A DNA stretch of 34,631 nucleotides from a virus. Positions 14,401 to 20,308 of this stretch are shown in pieces. Numbering within the stretch: position 1 is the stretch's first letter; every line of letters begins with the position of its first letter. The stretch spans positions 1 through 34,631 of IMG/VR virus record IMGVR_UViG_3300000405_000019. One strand, given 5' to 3'. Position numbers and translations under genes: made by a program. The notes beneath the pieces are model-generated. The model worked only from the letters and a program-made list of their open reading frames with translations, was not told the DNA's origin and did not search any database.

Positions 14401-15205
14401 CAAACTCGAACCTTATCTTGGAGACGAAGCCGAAGCACAAGACCTCTCATACGCTCTAAAGATTGTAATCAACATTGTGTATGGCCTCACTAGTGCTAAG
14501 TTCGAAAATCCATTCCGAGATGTTCGTAACGTAGATAACATTTGTGCTAAGCGTGGCGCTCTCTTTATGATCGACCTTAAACATTATGTTCAAGAAGCAC
14601 TGGGTCTGCAAGTGATCCACATAAAGACCGACTCGATTAAGGTCGCAAACGCATCCAAAAAGCAAATCAAGGATATTTCAGACTTTGGAGCCAAGTATGG
14701 ATACGACTTTGAACATGAGAACACGTTCGATAAGTTTTGCTTAGTCAATAAGGCAGTTTATGTTGCTCGAGAGGGCGATAAGTGGACCGCAGTTGGGCCA
14801 GAGTTCCAGCATCCCTATATTTACAAGACTCTGTTTACCGGAGAAGAAATTACCTTTGACGACCTCTGTGAGACCAAGCAAGTTACACAGGGATCTATGT
14901 ACTTAGACTTCGATGGTGTTAATCGACCGATGTATCTGGCTGAGGGACCAGAGTTCGTTGGTAGGACAGGTCGTTTTGTGCCTATCGTTGAAGGCGGTGG
15001 TGGCGGAATCCTATTGCGAGTTAAAGACGACAAGCAGTATGCCGTCGCTGGAACTAAGGGATATTTCTGGATGGAAGCCACACAGGCTAAGTCGTTGTAT
15101 AAAGACGATGATGGTAAGATCGACATCAACTACTTCGAACATATTGCAAGTGAAGCAGTTAATACGATCAACAAGTTTGGGGACTTTGAAGAATTCGTCA
15201 AATAG
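11429..15205 (+). CDS. Fused SF3 helicase - AEP primase - family B DNA polymerase
   Basis: About 1258 residues (ATG at 11429 behind GAGGAGG; a TTG three bases earlier is also in frame). Three catalytic parts can be read in order. (1) D5/SF3-type helicase: Walker A GPAGTGKS (179-186), acidic QHDGD, sensor GTNQP (273-277) and arginine-finger RR near 292. (2) AEP primase-polymerase: DFD (500-502), SGAGVHLHY (532-540, the sxH motif) and IEVK near 557-560. (3) Family B polymerase: exonuclease DVE (709-711) and a FNNRRYDNH motif, polymerase motif A DIASMHP (945-951), motif B KIVINIVYG (1011-1019), motif C KTDS (1066-1069). Together they would unwind, prime and copy phage DNA. Motif C has Lys where family B usually has the first Asp of DTD; the second Asp is kept. 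No separate primase or replicative helicase gene was found nearby apart from the SF2 helicase at 28590. Confidence 0.9.
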   Translation: MDFYQICTRETKSGTLELFPDFRVGRSKDLMVRGRGFYAIWDEANSVWSQDEYDVQRLVDEELRAYSDEGKAKGITYQIKDMRSFSTNAWSQFRKYMQNISDNSHQLDEHLTFANSEVKKGDFVSRRLPYSLVAGDHSAWDELVGTLYSVEEREKLEWAIGAIVSGDSKKIQKFLVLYGPAGTGKSTILNIIQNLFEGYTTSFEAKALGANGNAFATEAFKNNPLVALQHDGDLSKIEDNTKLNSIISHEEMTMNEKYKPSYTSKVNAFLLMGTNQPVKISDAKSGIIRRLIDVHPTGVKLPAKHYAALMNQIDFELGAIAQHCLETYRSMGKNYYNAYRPLEMMLQTDVFFNYIEASYDVFKEQNSTTLRQAYILYKEFCADTGIDRVLPQYKVREELRNYFDEFKDRTTIDGVVLRSYYSGFNANKFKTASKNDTTFSLVMDETESIFDAEFGTNLAQLASKVDTPKRAWDLVKSTLSKIDTSMVHFVQVPVEHIVIDFDLKDENGVKSAERNLEAASQWPATYAEFSKSGAGVHLHYTYIGDSTQLNPIYSDGIEVKVFTGGSSLRRKLTKCNNVPVADLNGGLPLKEKKMLSENQIKSEAGLRSMVTRNLKKEIHPGTKSSIDFIQKILQDAYDSGMAYDITDMRGPITAFANNSSNQAMVSLKTVQRMRFQGSDILKPSAKGPDDWEAEHVAPQAKDERIVFYDVEVYPNLFVVCWKYQGSDTVVRMINPTAQEIESLFRFKLVGFNNRRYDNHILYAASMGYSNEQIYKLSSKIINNDKNGLFRTAYSLSYADIYDFTSKKQGLKKYQIDLGLPHVEMDLPWDEPVNKEDIPRIVEYCVSDVTSTEVVFDSRKQDFVARQILSELSGLTLNDTTQNHTAKIIFGNERKPQDSFVYTDLRKEFPGYEFDLGKSLYRGEDPSEGGYVYSEPGIYENVAVLDIASMHPTTIEVLNMFGDFTPKFAALKEARIAIKRGDYALAKTLLGGKLEPYLGDEAEAQDLSYALKIVINIVYGLTSAKFENPFRDVRNVDNICAKRGALFMIDLKHYVQEALGLQVIHIKTDSIKVANASKKQIKDISDFGAKYGYDFEHENTFDKFCLVNKAVYVAREGDKWTAVGPEFQHPYIYKTLFTGEEITFDDLCETKQVTQGSMYLDFDGVNRPMYLAEGPEFVGRTGRFVPIVEGGGGGILLRVKDDKQYAVAGTKGYFWMEATQAKSLYKDDDGKIDINYFEHIASEAVNTINKFGDFEEFVK

Positions 15206-15216
15206 ATCATTGGATG

Positions 15217-15260
15217 GGCGGGGCTTGCTTATCGTAGGTCCCGCCTCCCGAGGTTTTTAT
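15217..15260 (+). terminator. Terminator after the replication gene
   Basis: GGCGGGGC (15217-15224) pairs with GTCCCGCC (15238-15245), 8 bp with one wobble, followed by TCCCGAGG and TTTTTATATTT. GC-rich stem and T-run support termination; unlike the array terminators in sequence. Confidence 0.65.
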
Positions 15261-15275
15261 ATTTAGGAGCAAAGA

Positions 15276-15386
15276 ATGAAGCATATTAATACCGACCCAC
15301 AATCATCCATGGATATTTTCATTAGTTTCTTTAGTGAGGAGTTTTACATACCTAAGCATCGTCAAGAAGGGGAGTGCTTGGAATGA
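15276..15386 (+). CDS. 36-residue peptide
   Basis: A short frame (MKHINTDPQSSMDIF...) with a ribosome site TTAGGAGC 8-10 bases before the ATG; its stop overlaps the next ATG as ATGA at 15383-15386. No recognisable domain; an aromatic middle (FISFFSEEFY). Overlap and ribosome site are the evidence that it is real. Confidence 0.55.
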   Translation: MKHINTDPQSSMDIFISFFSEEFYIPKHRQEGECLE

Positions 15387-15649
15387 AGTACAGTCATCGA
15401 GTTTCAGAAGTTGAGGCCAGGCAGGTAACCCAAGAGAACGTTTCCGAGATCGCAGAGTGGTGTCAAGGAGTTGTTATCGAAGAACACGACCCTTTTGATA
15501 ACTCGAAGATTTTCCTATCATTAAACGCCCCAACTCGCCTAGGTGGACGAAGAGCAGGAGAGGGGGACTATGTAGTTGAAGTAACAAATGGAAGGTTTGA
15601 GGTTCATGGTTCTATCTATTTTGAAACTGCCTATGAGCCCGTACGTTGA
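15383..15649 (+). CDS. Small phage protein with G-D-x-V...F fold
   Basis: An 88-residue protein of a small phage family: N-terminal MKYSHRVSEVEARQVTQENV, then EIAEWCQGVV, and a C-terminal GDYVVEVTNGRFEVHGSIYFETAYE. The W-C-x-G and GDYV...F...FE...YE pattern recurs at 17910-18632 and in weaker form at 18671-18970. Start taken at the ATG at 15383 (ATGA overlap, AAGGGGAG upstream); an in-frame GTG at 15374 is possible. Function unknown. Confidence 0.75.
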   Translation: MKYSHRVSEVEARQVTQENVSEIAEWCQGVVIEEHDPFDNSKIFLSLNAPTRLGGRRAGEGDYVVEVTNGRFEVHGSIYFETAYEPVR

Positions 15650-16133
15650 CGCTAGAAATGAAACTCGTTGGCTAGCTACAGCATCAATCATATTTGTGGT
15701 TATAGTTTTTGGCTTCGTGTCTATGTACTATACTCATCGTTTAGATAAAGCAGAACAAGAGTTTCTTCGAAACCAAACCCATATTTACGACAATTTAGAG
15801 GAGATACCAATGGACCTTTTACTTAAAGCAAAGATTCTTGTGGTTGAGCAACATAAGTTACAAGATTGGGATGTCGATTCGAACGAATCACTTTTCAAAG
15901 ATTTAACCGTCGACGACATTTACGTTGTCTGGTTTAGCAAGACTCTTGGTAACTGGAAGGCTCTACTTAGTAGCGACGCTTGGGATGATACCAGCTACTA
16001 TGAGATTACACACAACGGTGACAAACATGAAACATATGTCGATCACTATCGTAAGGTGTCAAACAAAGCAGTCCAAGACGACACTGTTGAAACCCTTCGT
16101 GAAAAGATCAACACCGCTGCTCGGGATATTTGA
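15633..16133 (+). CDS. DUF6275-like protein with N-terminal membrane anchor; possible second start at 15810
   Basis: The C-terminal part (from residue 60, MDLLLKAKILVVEQHK...) fits DUF6275: DDIYVVWFSKTLGNWKALLS, then YYEITHNGDKHETYVDHY. In front of it and in frame lie 59 residues with one membrane helix (about 14-33, ATASIIFVVIVFGFVSMYY). A strong ribosome site GAGGAGAT stands just before the internal ATG at 15810, whereas the ATG at 15633 has a poor site and overlaps the upstream gene by 17 bases. So the gene may make a membrane-tethered form, a soluble form, or both; the standard family length fits the short form. Confidence 0.65.
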   Translation: MSPYVDARNETRWLATASIIFVVIVFGFVSMYYTHRLDKAEQEFLRNQTHIYDNLEEIPMDLLLKAKILVVEQHKLQDWDVDSNESLFKDLTVDDIYVVWFSKTLGNWKALLSSDAWDDTSYYEITHNGDKHETYVDHYRKVSNKAVQDDTVETLREKINTAARDI

Positions 16134-16138
16134 AAGCC

Positions 16139-16288
16139 ATGGATAAGCGAGAAGCAGTTGAGCTAACGAAGTCGGTTAACGCGTTAAACAAAAGTCTTAA
16201 GGAAATGTCAAGCGTGCTTAAGAGCTACAACGAAAACTTTGTGGCTTTTGCTCGCATTATGAAAGATAGAATGGAGACACAAGAATGA
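16139..16288 (+). CDS. 49-residue coiled-coil-like peptide
   Basis: A charged helical peptide (MDKREAVELTKSVNALNKSL...) with hydrophobic residues at roughly heptad spacing over residues 5-40, no Cys and no membrane segment. It starts five bases after the preceding stop, and its stop overlaps the ATG of the Acb2-like gene (ATGA at 16285-16288). The ribosome site is weak, so coupling to the upstream gene is likely. Not recognised. Confidence 0.6.
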   Translation: MDKREAVELTKSVNALNKSLKEMSSVLKSYNENFVAFARIMKDRMETQE

Positions 16289-16527
16289 TTGGACACGAGG
16301 AAATCGAGAACCGTTTTGGTCACCACAAGGCAACCTTGGAAGGTGATGAAGCAACTCTCCCGAAGCATATTCAGTTGCGTGCTCACTTCTCAAGCCTTGC
16401 TGGTTTTCTAGATGAGATTCTTCCAGATGGCAGAGAAAAATCAGTCATGTTTACTGAGCTAGAGAACGCCAGTATGTGGGCGCACAAGTCTGTAGCTAAA
16501 ACTGCGCCTCTAGAGTTGGGCGTCTGA
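16285..16527 (+). CDS. Acb2/Tad1-hairpin-like protein (candidate anti-CBASS)
   Basis: An 80-residue helical protein (MIGHEEIENRFGHHKATLEG...) common in actinophages. Its second half, LAGFLDEILPDGREKSVMFTELENASMWAHKSV, has the helical hairpin pattern TELExAxMWAxxxV that I associate with the Acb2/Tad1 hairpin family. Acb2 proteins of other phages bind cyclic di- and trinucleotides and so block CBASS (and sometimes Thoeris) signalling. The length fits. The assignment is by remembered motif, not a search, and activity is inference. It lies in a coupled early operon just before the SSB gene. Confidence 0.6.
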   Translation: MIGHEEIENRFGHHKATLEGDEATLPKHIQLRAHFSSLAGFLDEILPDGREKSVMFTELENASMWAHKSVAKTAPLELGV

Positions 16528-16528
16528 T

Positions 16529-17083
16529 ATGGCTAGCGAAAATCTCATCATCGAAGACGCCAATGTAGTTTTTCGAAACTTTGCCGGTCGAGAAGGCATG
16601 TATAACGCTGAGGGACAGAGAAATTTCTGCGTTATTCTTGATGATAAGCCAGCAGAAGAAATGGCAGCAGACAGCTGGAACATCAAGTATTTGAAGGCTC
16701 GTGAAGAAGGTGACACCCCAACACCATATGTTCAGGTTGCAGTGGGTTTCAAGGGTCGCCCCCCAAAGCTTGTTCTCATCACTTCTAGAGGAAAGACTGA
16801 ATTGGATGAGGATGAAGCAGAGCTTCTTGACTGGGTCGATATTGCTGGAGTAGACCTAATCATCCGCCCTTACAACTGGTCTGTCAACGGGAAGTCTGGA
16901 GTAAAGGCATATTTGAAGTCCATCTTTGTCACTGTTGATGAGAGTGCGTTGGATATTAAGTATGCTGAGGTCCCCGAGCTCGAACGAAACGCTCAACCAG
17001 CAATTGAAGGCGCTAAGCTTGCTATTGAATCTGGTGATGATGGAGATATCATCGATGCAGAAATTGTAGACGACGATGAGTAG
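16529..17083 (+). CDS. Single-stranded DNA binding protein (phage type)
   Basis: A 184-residue protein of the type annotated as SSB in actinophages: N-terminal IIEDANVVFRNFAGREG and GQRNFCVIL, then YVQVAVGFKGRPPKLVLITS, DWVDIAGVDLIIRPYNW and GVKAYLKSIFVTV, consistent with an OB fold, followed by a disordered acidic tail (DDGDIIDAEIVDDDE) as in bacterial SSBs, where the tail recruits partners. It would protect single strands made by the helicase-primase-polymerase. The start follows the upstream stop by one base; it overlaps the next gene by eight bases. Confidence 0.75.
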   Translation: MASENLIIEDANVVFRNFAGREGMYNAEGQRNFCVILDDKPAEEMAADSWNIKYLKAREEGDTPTPYVQVAVGFKGRPPKLVLITSRGKTELDEDEAELLDWVDIAGVDLIIRPYNWSVNGKSGVKAYLKSIFVTVDESALDIKYAEVPELERNAQPAIEGAKLAIESGDDGDIIDAEIVDDDE

Positions 17084-17438
17084 TGACAAAGAGATAGCCA
17101 TCCGAGAATTTGCCCTAACTCAAGCAAATCTTATATCAAAGGGTTACGATAATCCATATGCCATAACGAAGCTTGCTTCAGTGTTTGAATCATATCTATG
17201 TGATGGTTTCGAGATCAATCTTGATAATAAACCGGCTGGGTTTGAGGTTCTTGGGTCTTTCTGCTTTACCAATGGTCGAGTGATCAACCATAAGGGCGAG
17301 AACTACTACAAGGCTTGCGATGCAATTGTTGCAAAGCTTGACGATTTAGAAGGCGGTATGTCTCATTGTGTAAAGAGATTAGACCACCCGTCAACTGAAC
17401 ACGAAGATTACCAAGGAAGAGTTAAGGTGTATACATGA
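17076..17438 (+). CDS. Small phage protein, 120 residues, unknown
   Basis: Not recognised. Soluble, helical N-terminal half (EIAIREFALTQANLISKG), then a FEVLGSFCFTNGRVINH strand region and HCVKRLDHPSTEHEDYQG. Two Cys and several His but no clear metal motif. It is coupled to the SSB gene (8-base overlap) and to the next gene (ATGA at 17435), which suggests a role in early DNA metabolism. Confidence 0.65.
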   Translation: MSSDKEIAIREFALTQANLISKGYDNPYAITKLASVFESYLCDGFEINLDNKPAGFEVLGSFCFTNGRVINHKGENYYKACDAIVAKLDDLEGGMSHCVKRLDHPSTEHEDYQGRVKVYT

Positions 17439-17806
17439 GTAACCTAGTAGAACACGCAAAAACAGAACTTGAGTTACTTGGCGAAGACCCAGAAGTCATT
17501 GAGGGATATTTGAATGTCATCCAGGCATTCGCAGATATGGGTCACTCTGGTGGCTCGGCTTCCGTTGCGATCCCGACCATTAGTCGTCTTCTTAACTTTG
17601 GGAATCTAAAACCTCTGACAAGCGACCCGGACGAATGGGTCGACCACACTGAGGTTAGTGGAAACAACCCCCTATGGCAAAACAAGCGAAATTCAGAGGC
17701 CTTTTCTTTAAATGGAGGAAAGACATATTACCTCTTATCCGAAACGTCGGGTAAGAAAAAGAGAGTCATTCACTACTCGATGCCAAAAGTAAAGGAGTCA
17801 GAATGA
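17435..17806 (+). CDS. Conserved actinophage protein, 123 residues
   Basis: The N-terminal half, MSNLVEHAKTELELLGEDPEV followed by IQAFADMGHSGGSASVAIPT, and the PDEWVDHTE and RNSEAFSLNGGKTYYLLSE segments are hallmarks of a protein very widespread in actinophages; no function is known to me. Overlaps both neighbours (ATGA at 17435 and 17803). Confidence 0.75.
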   Translation: MSNLVEHAKTELELLGEDPEVIEGYLNVIQAFADMGHSGGSASVAIPTISRLLNFGNLKPLTSDPDEWVDHTEVSGNNPLWQNKRNSEAFSLNGGKTYYLLSETSGKKKRVIHYSMPKVKESE

Positions 17807-17898
17807 TATTTGCAGGCTTTTTAGCTGGCGCGATTGCGGTTCTTATTGGCGTGGCTGTAGGCATCTCAATCAAACAACCAGACAATAAGGAAAAGTAA
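17803..17898 (+). CDS. 31-residue membrane peptide
   Basis: A tiny frame consisting almost wholly of one membrane helix (FAGFLAGAIAVLIGVAVGIS, residues 3-22) plus a charged end (KQPDNKEK). AAAGGAG lies 6-12 bases before the ATG and the start overlaps the upstream stop (ATGA). Good small-gene candidate; function unknown. Confidence 0.6.
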   Translation: MIFAGFLAGAIAVLIGVAVGISIKQPDNKEK

Positions 17899-17909
17899 GT
17901 ATACTTGCA

Positions 17910-18632
17910 GTGAATACTAATTCACAAGCAGCAGAACGTTTAATCGACACACTCATAGCTCATCAAATAGTAGAAAGTGGTATCATGACACTCACTTCAA
18001 AGTTCTCTCACAAGCCATCTTTCGTAGATGCCGCACTGGTCACCGAAGAAAACATGAAAGAAGTTGCAGAATGGTGCAACGGAACGATTCTTACGTTCGA
18101 TGAAACCGAGAAGGTGAAGAACGTTGAGTATATTAAGGTCCGTGTACAGCACCCGATTAGTCAAAGGCAGACTAAGGCATTTGTTGGTGACTTTGTTCTC
18201 TATGGAGGAAAGAGCTTCAAGGTATATCCTGAAGGCGCGTTCCATAGGACGTTCGATAGCGTTTTTCTGGAGAATGCAGATGGACCAGTTGAGATCCCTC
18301 AGCCAAGCGACACCCTACCAGAACCAGGAGTGGCTGTACATGTCGCAACTGAGCAAGAGATTGTCCCTGGCGTGACCGCAACTCGCATTGAAGAGGCAAA
18401 CCTTTCTGTGAGTGGAGAACAGATCATTGGCCAAGTTACCGACATTCGAGAATCGGAAGAAGGACTTGAGTTCGACTTCACCGTGAATAGTGCGAAGGCT
18501 GCTGAAGCGGCATCTCGTATTGCTGGAGCGACACCAAAGGTATATGTAGACGAGGTCGCAGAAGAGCCAAAAACATCCTATACAAAGGCTGAGTATGAGG
18601 CCCTCAACAAGGTCAATCCAGACCGAATCTGA
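17910..18632 (+). CDS. Protein with N-terminal G-D-F-V fold and polar C-terminal part
   Basis: About 240 residues from a GTG at 17910 (AAGGAAAAG upstream); the ATG at 17985 gives a form starting MTLTSKFSHKP, closer to the usual start of the family. The first domain (to about residue 117) matches the protein at 15383: VTEENMKEVAEWCNG, then GDFVLYGGKSFKVYPEGAFHRTFD. The remainder (from about 120) is acidic, has a repeated-looking beta pattern (QIIGQVTDIRESEEGLEFDFTV) and no recognised domain. Function unknown. Confidence 0.7.
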   Translation: MNTNSQAAERLIDTLIAHQIVESGIMTLTSKFSHKPSFVDAALVTEENMKEVAEWCNGTILTFDETEKVKNVEYIKVRVQHPISQRQTKAFVGDFVLYGGKSFKVYPEGAFHRTFDSVFLENADGPVEIPQPSDTLPEPGVAVHVATEQEIVPGVTATRIEEANLSVSGEQIIGQVTDIRESEEGLEFDFTVNSAKAAEAASRIAGATPKVYVDEVAEEPKTSYTKAEYEALNKVNPDRI

Positions 18633-18670
18633 CCAAAAAGATATTTGTAAGATTAACTAAGGAGCAAACT

Positions 18671-18970
18671 ATGGTAGCACAGATTAAGACAATCACCCTC
18701 AAGGACAACTCACACCAGGTCATGGACGTTCACTATATTCGAGTGAATAAGGGTAATCGAAAGGGTGCCGCGGCCGCTTTTGGCGGACAGCTTTATGATC
18801 ACTCAGACGGCACCTTCCACATTAACTTGAAGACTAAGGTGAACGATAAGGTTAAAACCATCGTTGTTGTTTCTGGGGACTTTGTGTTTTGTACAGGAAC
18901 AAACAATCGTTGGCAGGTCAAAAACCTAGCCGCCTTCAACAAGCGATTCTCGAATGTCGGTAAAATCTGA
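18671..18970 (+). CDS. Small phage protein, 99 residues, G-D-F-V fold
   Basis: A basic protein with beta-strand pattern: ALKDN-like start, YIRVNKGNRKGAAAAFGGQL, then VVVSGDFVFCTGTNNRWQVKNLAAFNKRF. The GDFV ... F...F end links it weakly to 15383 and 17910 products. Strong ribosome site TAAGGAGC. The start is clear. Function unknown. Confidence 0.7.
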   Translation: MVAQIKTITLKDNSHQVMDVHYIRVNKGNRKGAAAAFGGQLYDHSDGTFHINLKTKVNDKVKTIVVVSGDFVFCTGTNNRWQVKNLAAFNKRFSNVGKI

Positions 18971-19084
18971 TTGATATTTGTATGTGATGGACGGGTACCC
19001 AAAACCCAGGGCTAAGTCGTGTAAACCGAGTAAGCCTGTCTCTCGCATAAAGATATTTAGTTTCTATTTATACTAGGAGAAAAT

Positions 19085-19429
19085 ATGTCACGAGCTGAGA
19101 ATGAGTATCGAGATTTACCTAAAAATCTTAGAGTAGGTTACTCTGAGAAAATGGATTCGAAAGAAATGGATTATAACGCTTTCGATAGTAAGTTTGATCG
19201 ACTTTCTGACTCTCTAGACGGTCTTGAGAAACTTTGTGAGGACCTTAAGTCATCTCTGGAGCCGATTCTGATACCCCCCGAGAATGTCCCTACATGTGAA
19301 ACTCCGTATGATTGTGATGCTCAAAATTTTCAGACTAGTATTTTTGAGCAGAGGATTTCAGACGCCATAGAGAAGGTTGACTCTCTAAGAGATGGGTTTA
19401 GACGACTTTCTGTCAGAATTGATATTTAA
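19085..19429 (+). CDS. Acidic coiled-coil-like protein, 114 residues
   Basis: Not recognised. Highly charged with heptad-like stretches at about residues 33-58 (FDRLSDSLDGLEKLCEDLKS) and 90-110 (RISDAIEKVDSLRDGFRRL). Three Cys, no membrane segment. Ribosome site TAGGAGAAA before the ATG. It stands alone before a gene-poor stretch. Confidence 0.7.
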   Translation: MSRAENEYRDLPKNLRVGYSEKMDSKEMDYNAFDSKFDRLSDSLDGLEKLCEDLKSSLEPILIPPENVPTCETPYDCDAQNFQTSIFEQRISDAIEKVDSLRDGFRRLSVRIDI

Positions 19430-19864
19430 CTCGTCTGAGCGAGCATAAATAGAGGTTAGGCTCATAGCGGGTGGTGTGAACGCTGAATGGCTTTTTTAAA
19501 AAGCTTTGAGTTCCTTAAACTAGTAGATTCAGCTACTGCTAGTGCCATCGTCGGCGGTCAAGGAAAAGACCGAACACTCGATAGGACCACTCAGTAAGCA
19601 TGCCTTGATATTTGAGGTAGGTTTCTGTGGATGATCACCTATCAAGTAGGTAGTTATAAAACCAGCTCGTGGATTTCTCCCGTGAGGGGTCGGAGGGTGA
19701 GCACTACTCCAAGTGCGGACCTAACGTCTAGATGTATGGAGCGTCTAGAGACGAGTGATGTGACGCCACCCGGTACACGGGGCGTTTTGATGTGGGACAG
19801 TACCTCCGGCGCAAAACCCACACACTTTTAATCTAAAAAAACAAACTATATTTAGGGGTTTACA
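19430..19864 (+). other. Gene-poor, structure-rich stretch
   Basis: No frame in these 435 bases has a good ribosome site. A 36-codon frame at 19487-19597 (MAFLKSFEFLKLVDSATAS...) has only a weak GGTGG upstream and a 66-codon frame at 19631-19831 looks non-protein-like. Several self-complementary elements are visible: CTCG/CGAG at 19430-19443, GCTTTTT/AAAAAGC at 19490-19504, two TCTAGA copies at 19729 and 19744, ACGCC/GGCGT near 19763-19785, and TGTGGG (19791-19796) with CCCACA (19817-19822) followed by CTTTTAA. A short RNA ending at the last hairpin is possible. Confidence 0.4.
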
Positions 19865-19963
19865 ATGACTGATACTTTTTGGGCTTTGGTTGGCGTTGAC
19901 TTTGTCCTCCTATTCGGATTACTTACAACTTTGTATTTGATTTATAAAGAAAGTAACAAGTGA
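19865..19963 (+). CDS. 32-residue membrane peptide
   Basis: A short frame with one membrane helix (about residues 5-26, FWALVGVDFVLLFGLLTTLYLI) and a polar end (YKESNK). Preceded by TATATTTAGGGG, a phrase that recurs before several starts here. It sits seven bases before a tRNA gene. Composition and topology argue for a real gene; length argues for caution. Confidence 0.55.
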   Translation: MTDTFWALVGVDFVLLFGLLTTLYLIYKESNK

Positions 19964-19970
19964 CATCAAG

Positions 19971-20044
19971 GCGCCTGTAGCTCAGCTGGTTAGAGCAAAG
20001 GACTCATAATCCTTCGGTCGTGGGTTCAAGCCCCACCGGGCGCA
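19971..20044 (+). tRNA. tRNA with CAU anticodon (Met, or Ile2)
   Basis: Full cloverleaf of 74 bases. Acceptor GCGCCTG/CGGGCGC, D arm GCTC/GAGC, anticodon arm AAGGA-CTCATAA-TCCTT, T arm GTGGG-TTCAAGC-CCCAC, discriminator A, CCA not encoded. The anticodon CAU reads AUG, or AUA if the C is modified to lysidine. A paired first acceptor position makes it an elongator rather than an initiator. Confidence 0.93.
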
Positions 20045-20055
20045 CTAGTGGTTCT

Positions 20056-20215
20056 GTGATTAAGGCTATGAGCACAGACATTGGGCATTGGGGCTGCAAG
20101 ACGAATATTCGTCTACCCGTTAATGTGACAGTCTAGAGACACCTATTCTGGTATCCGGTATAGGTAGCGTAAGTTCTTAAACTACTGTCAGCCACTTTTA
20201 TTTAAGCAGTACCAT
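20056..20215 (+). ncRNA. Candidate structured RNA downstream of tRNA
   Basis: No plausible protein gene, but strong nested complementarity: CTGTG/CACAG at the 5' side, a perfect hairpin or palindrome AGACGAAT/ATTCGTCT (20099-20114), an outer stem TGACAGT (20126-20132) with ACTGTCA (20184-20190), and inside it ACCTAT (20141-20146) with ATAGGT (20160-20165) capped by CTGG-TAT-CCGG. It follows a tRNA and could be processed from the same transcript. Function unknown; folding is my hand reading. Confidence 0.45.
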
Positions 20216-20258
20216 TGTCTATAGAAGGAGGCGTTGTTGTGCTAGTGATTAAGGCTAT
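20056..20258 (+). repeat. 14-bp direct repeat GTGATTAAGGCTAT
   Basis: Copies at 20056-20069 and 20245-20258, bracketing the structured stretch. The second copy follows a ribosome-site-like AAGGAGG at 20225-20231. It may mark a duplication or the edges of an inserted segment. Confidence 0.6.
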
Positions 20259-20308
20259 TTTAATTTGATCTTAAGATACAATTATATCCTCTATCTGATA
20301 GGCAAATC

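Noticed and set aside
19631-19831. 66-codon frame as a gene
   Set aside because: Weak ribosome site, Ser/Thr/Arg-rich product without pattern, and overlap with several hairpins. Mentioned only under the gene-poor stretch.
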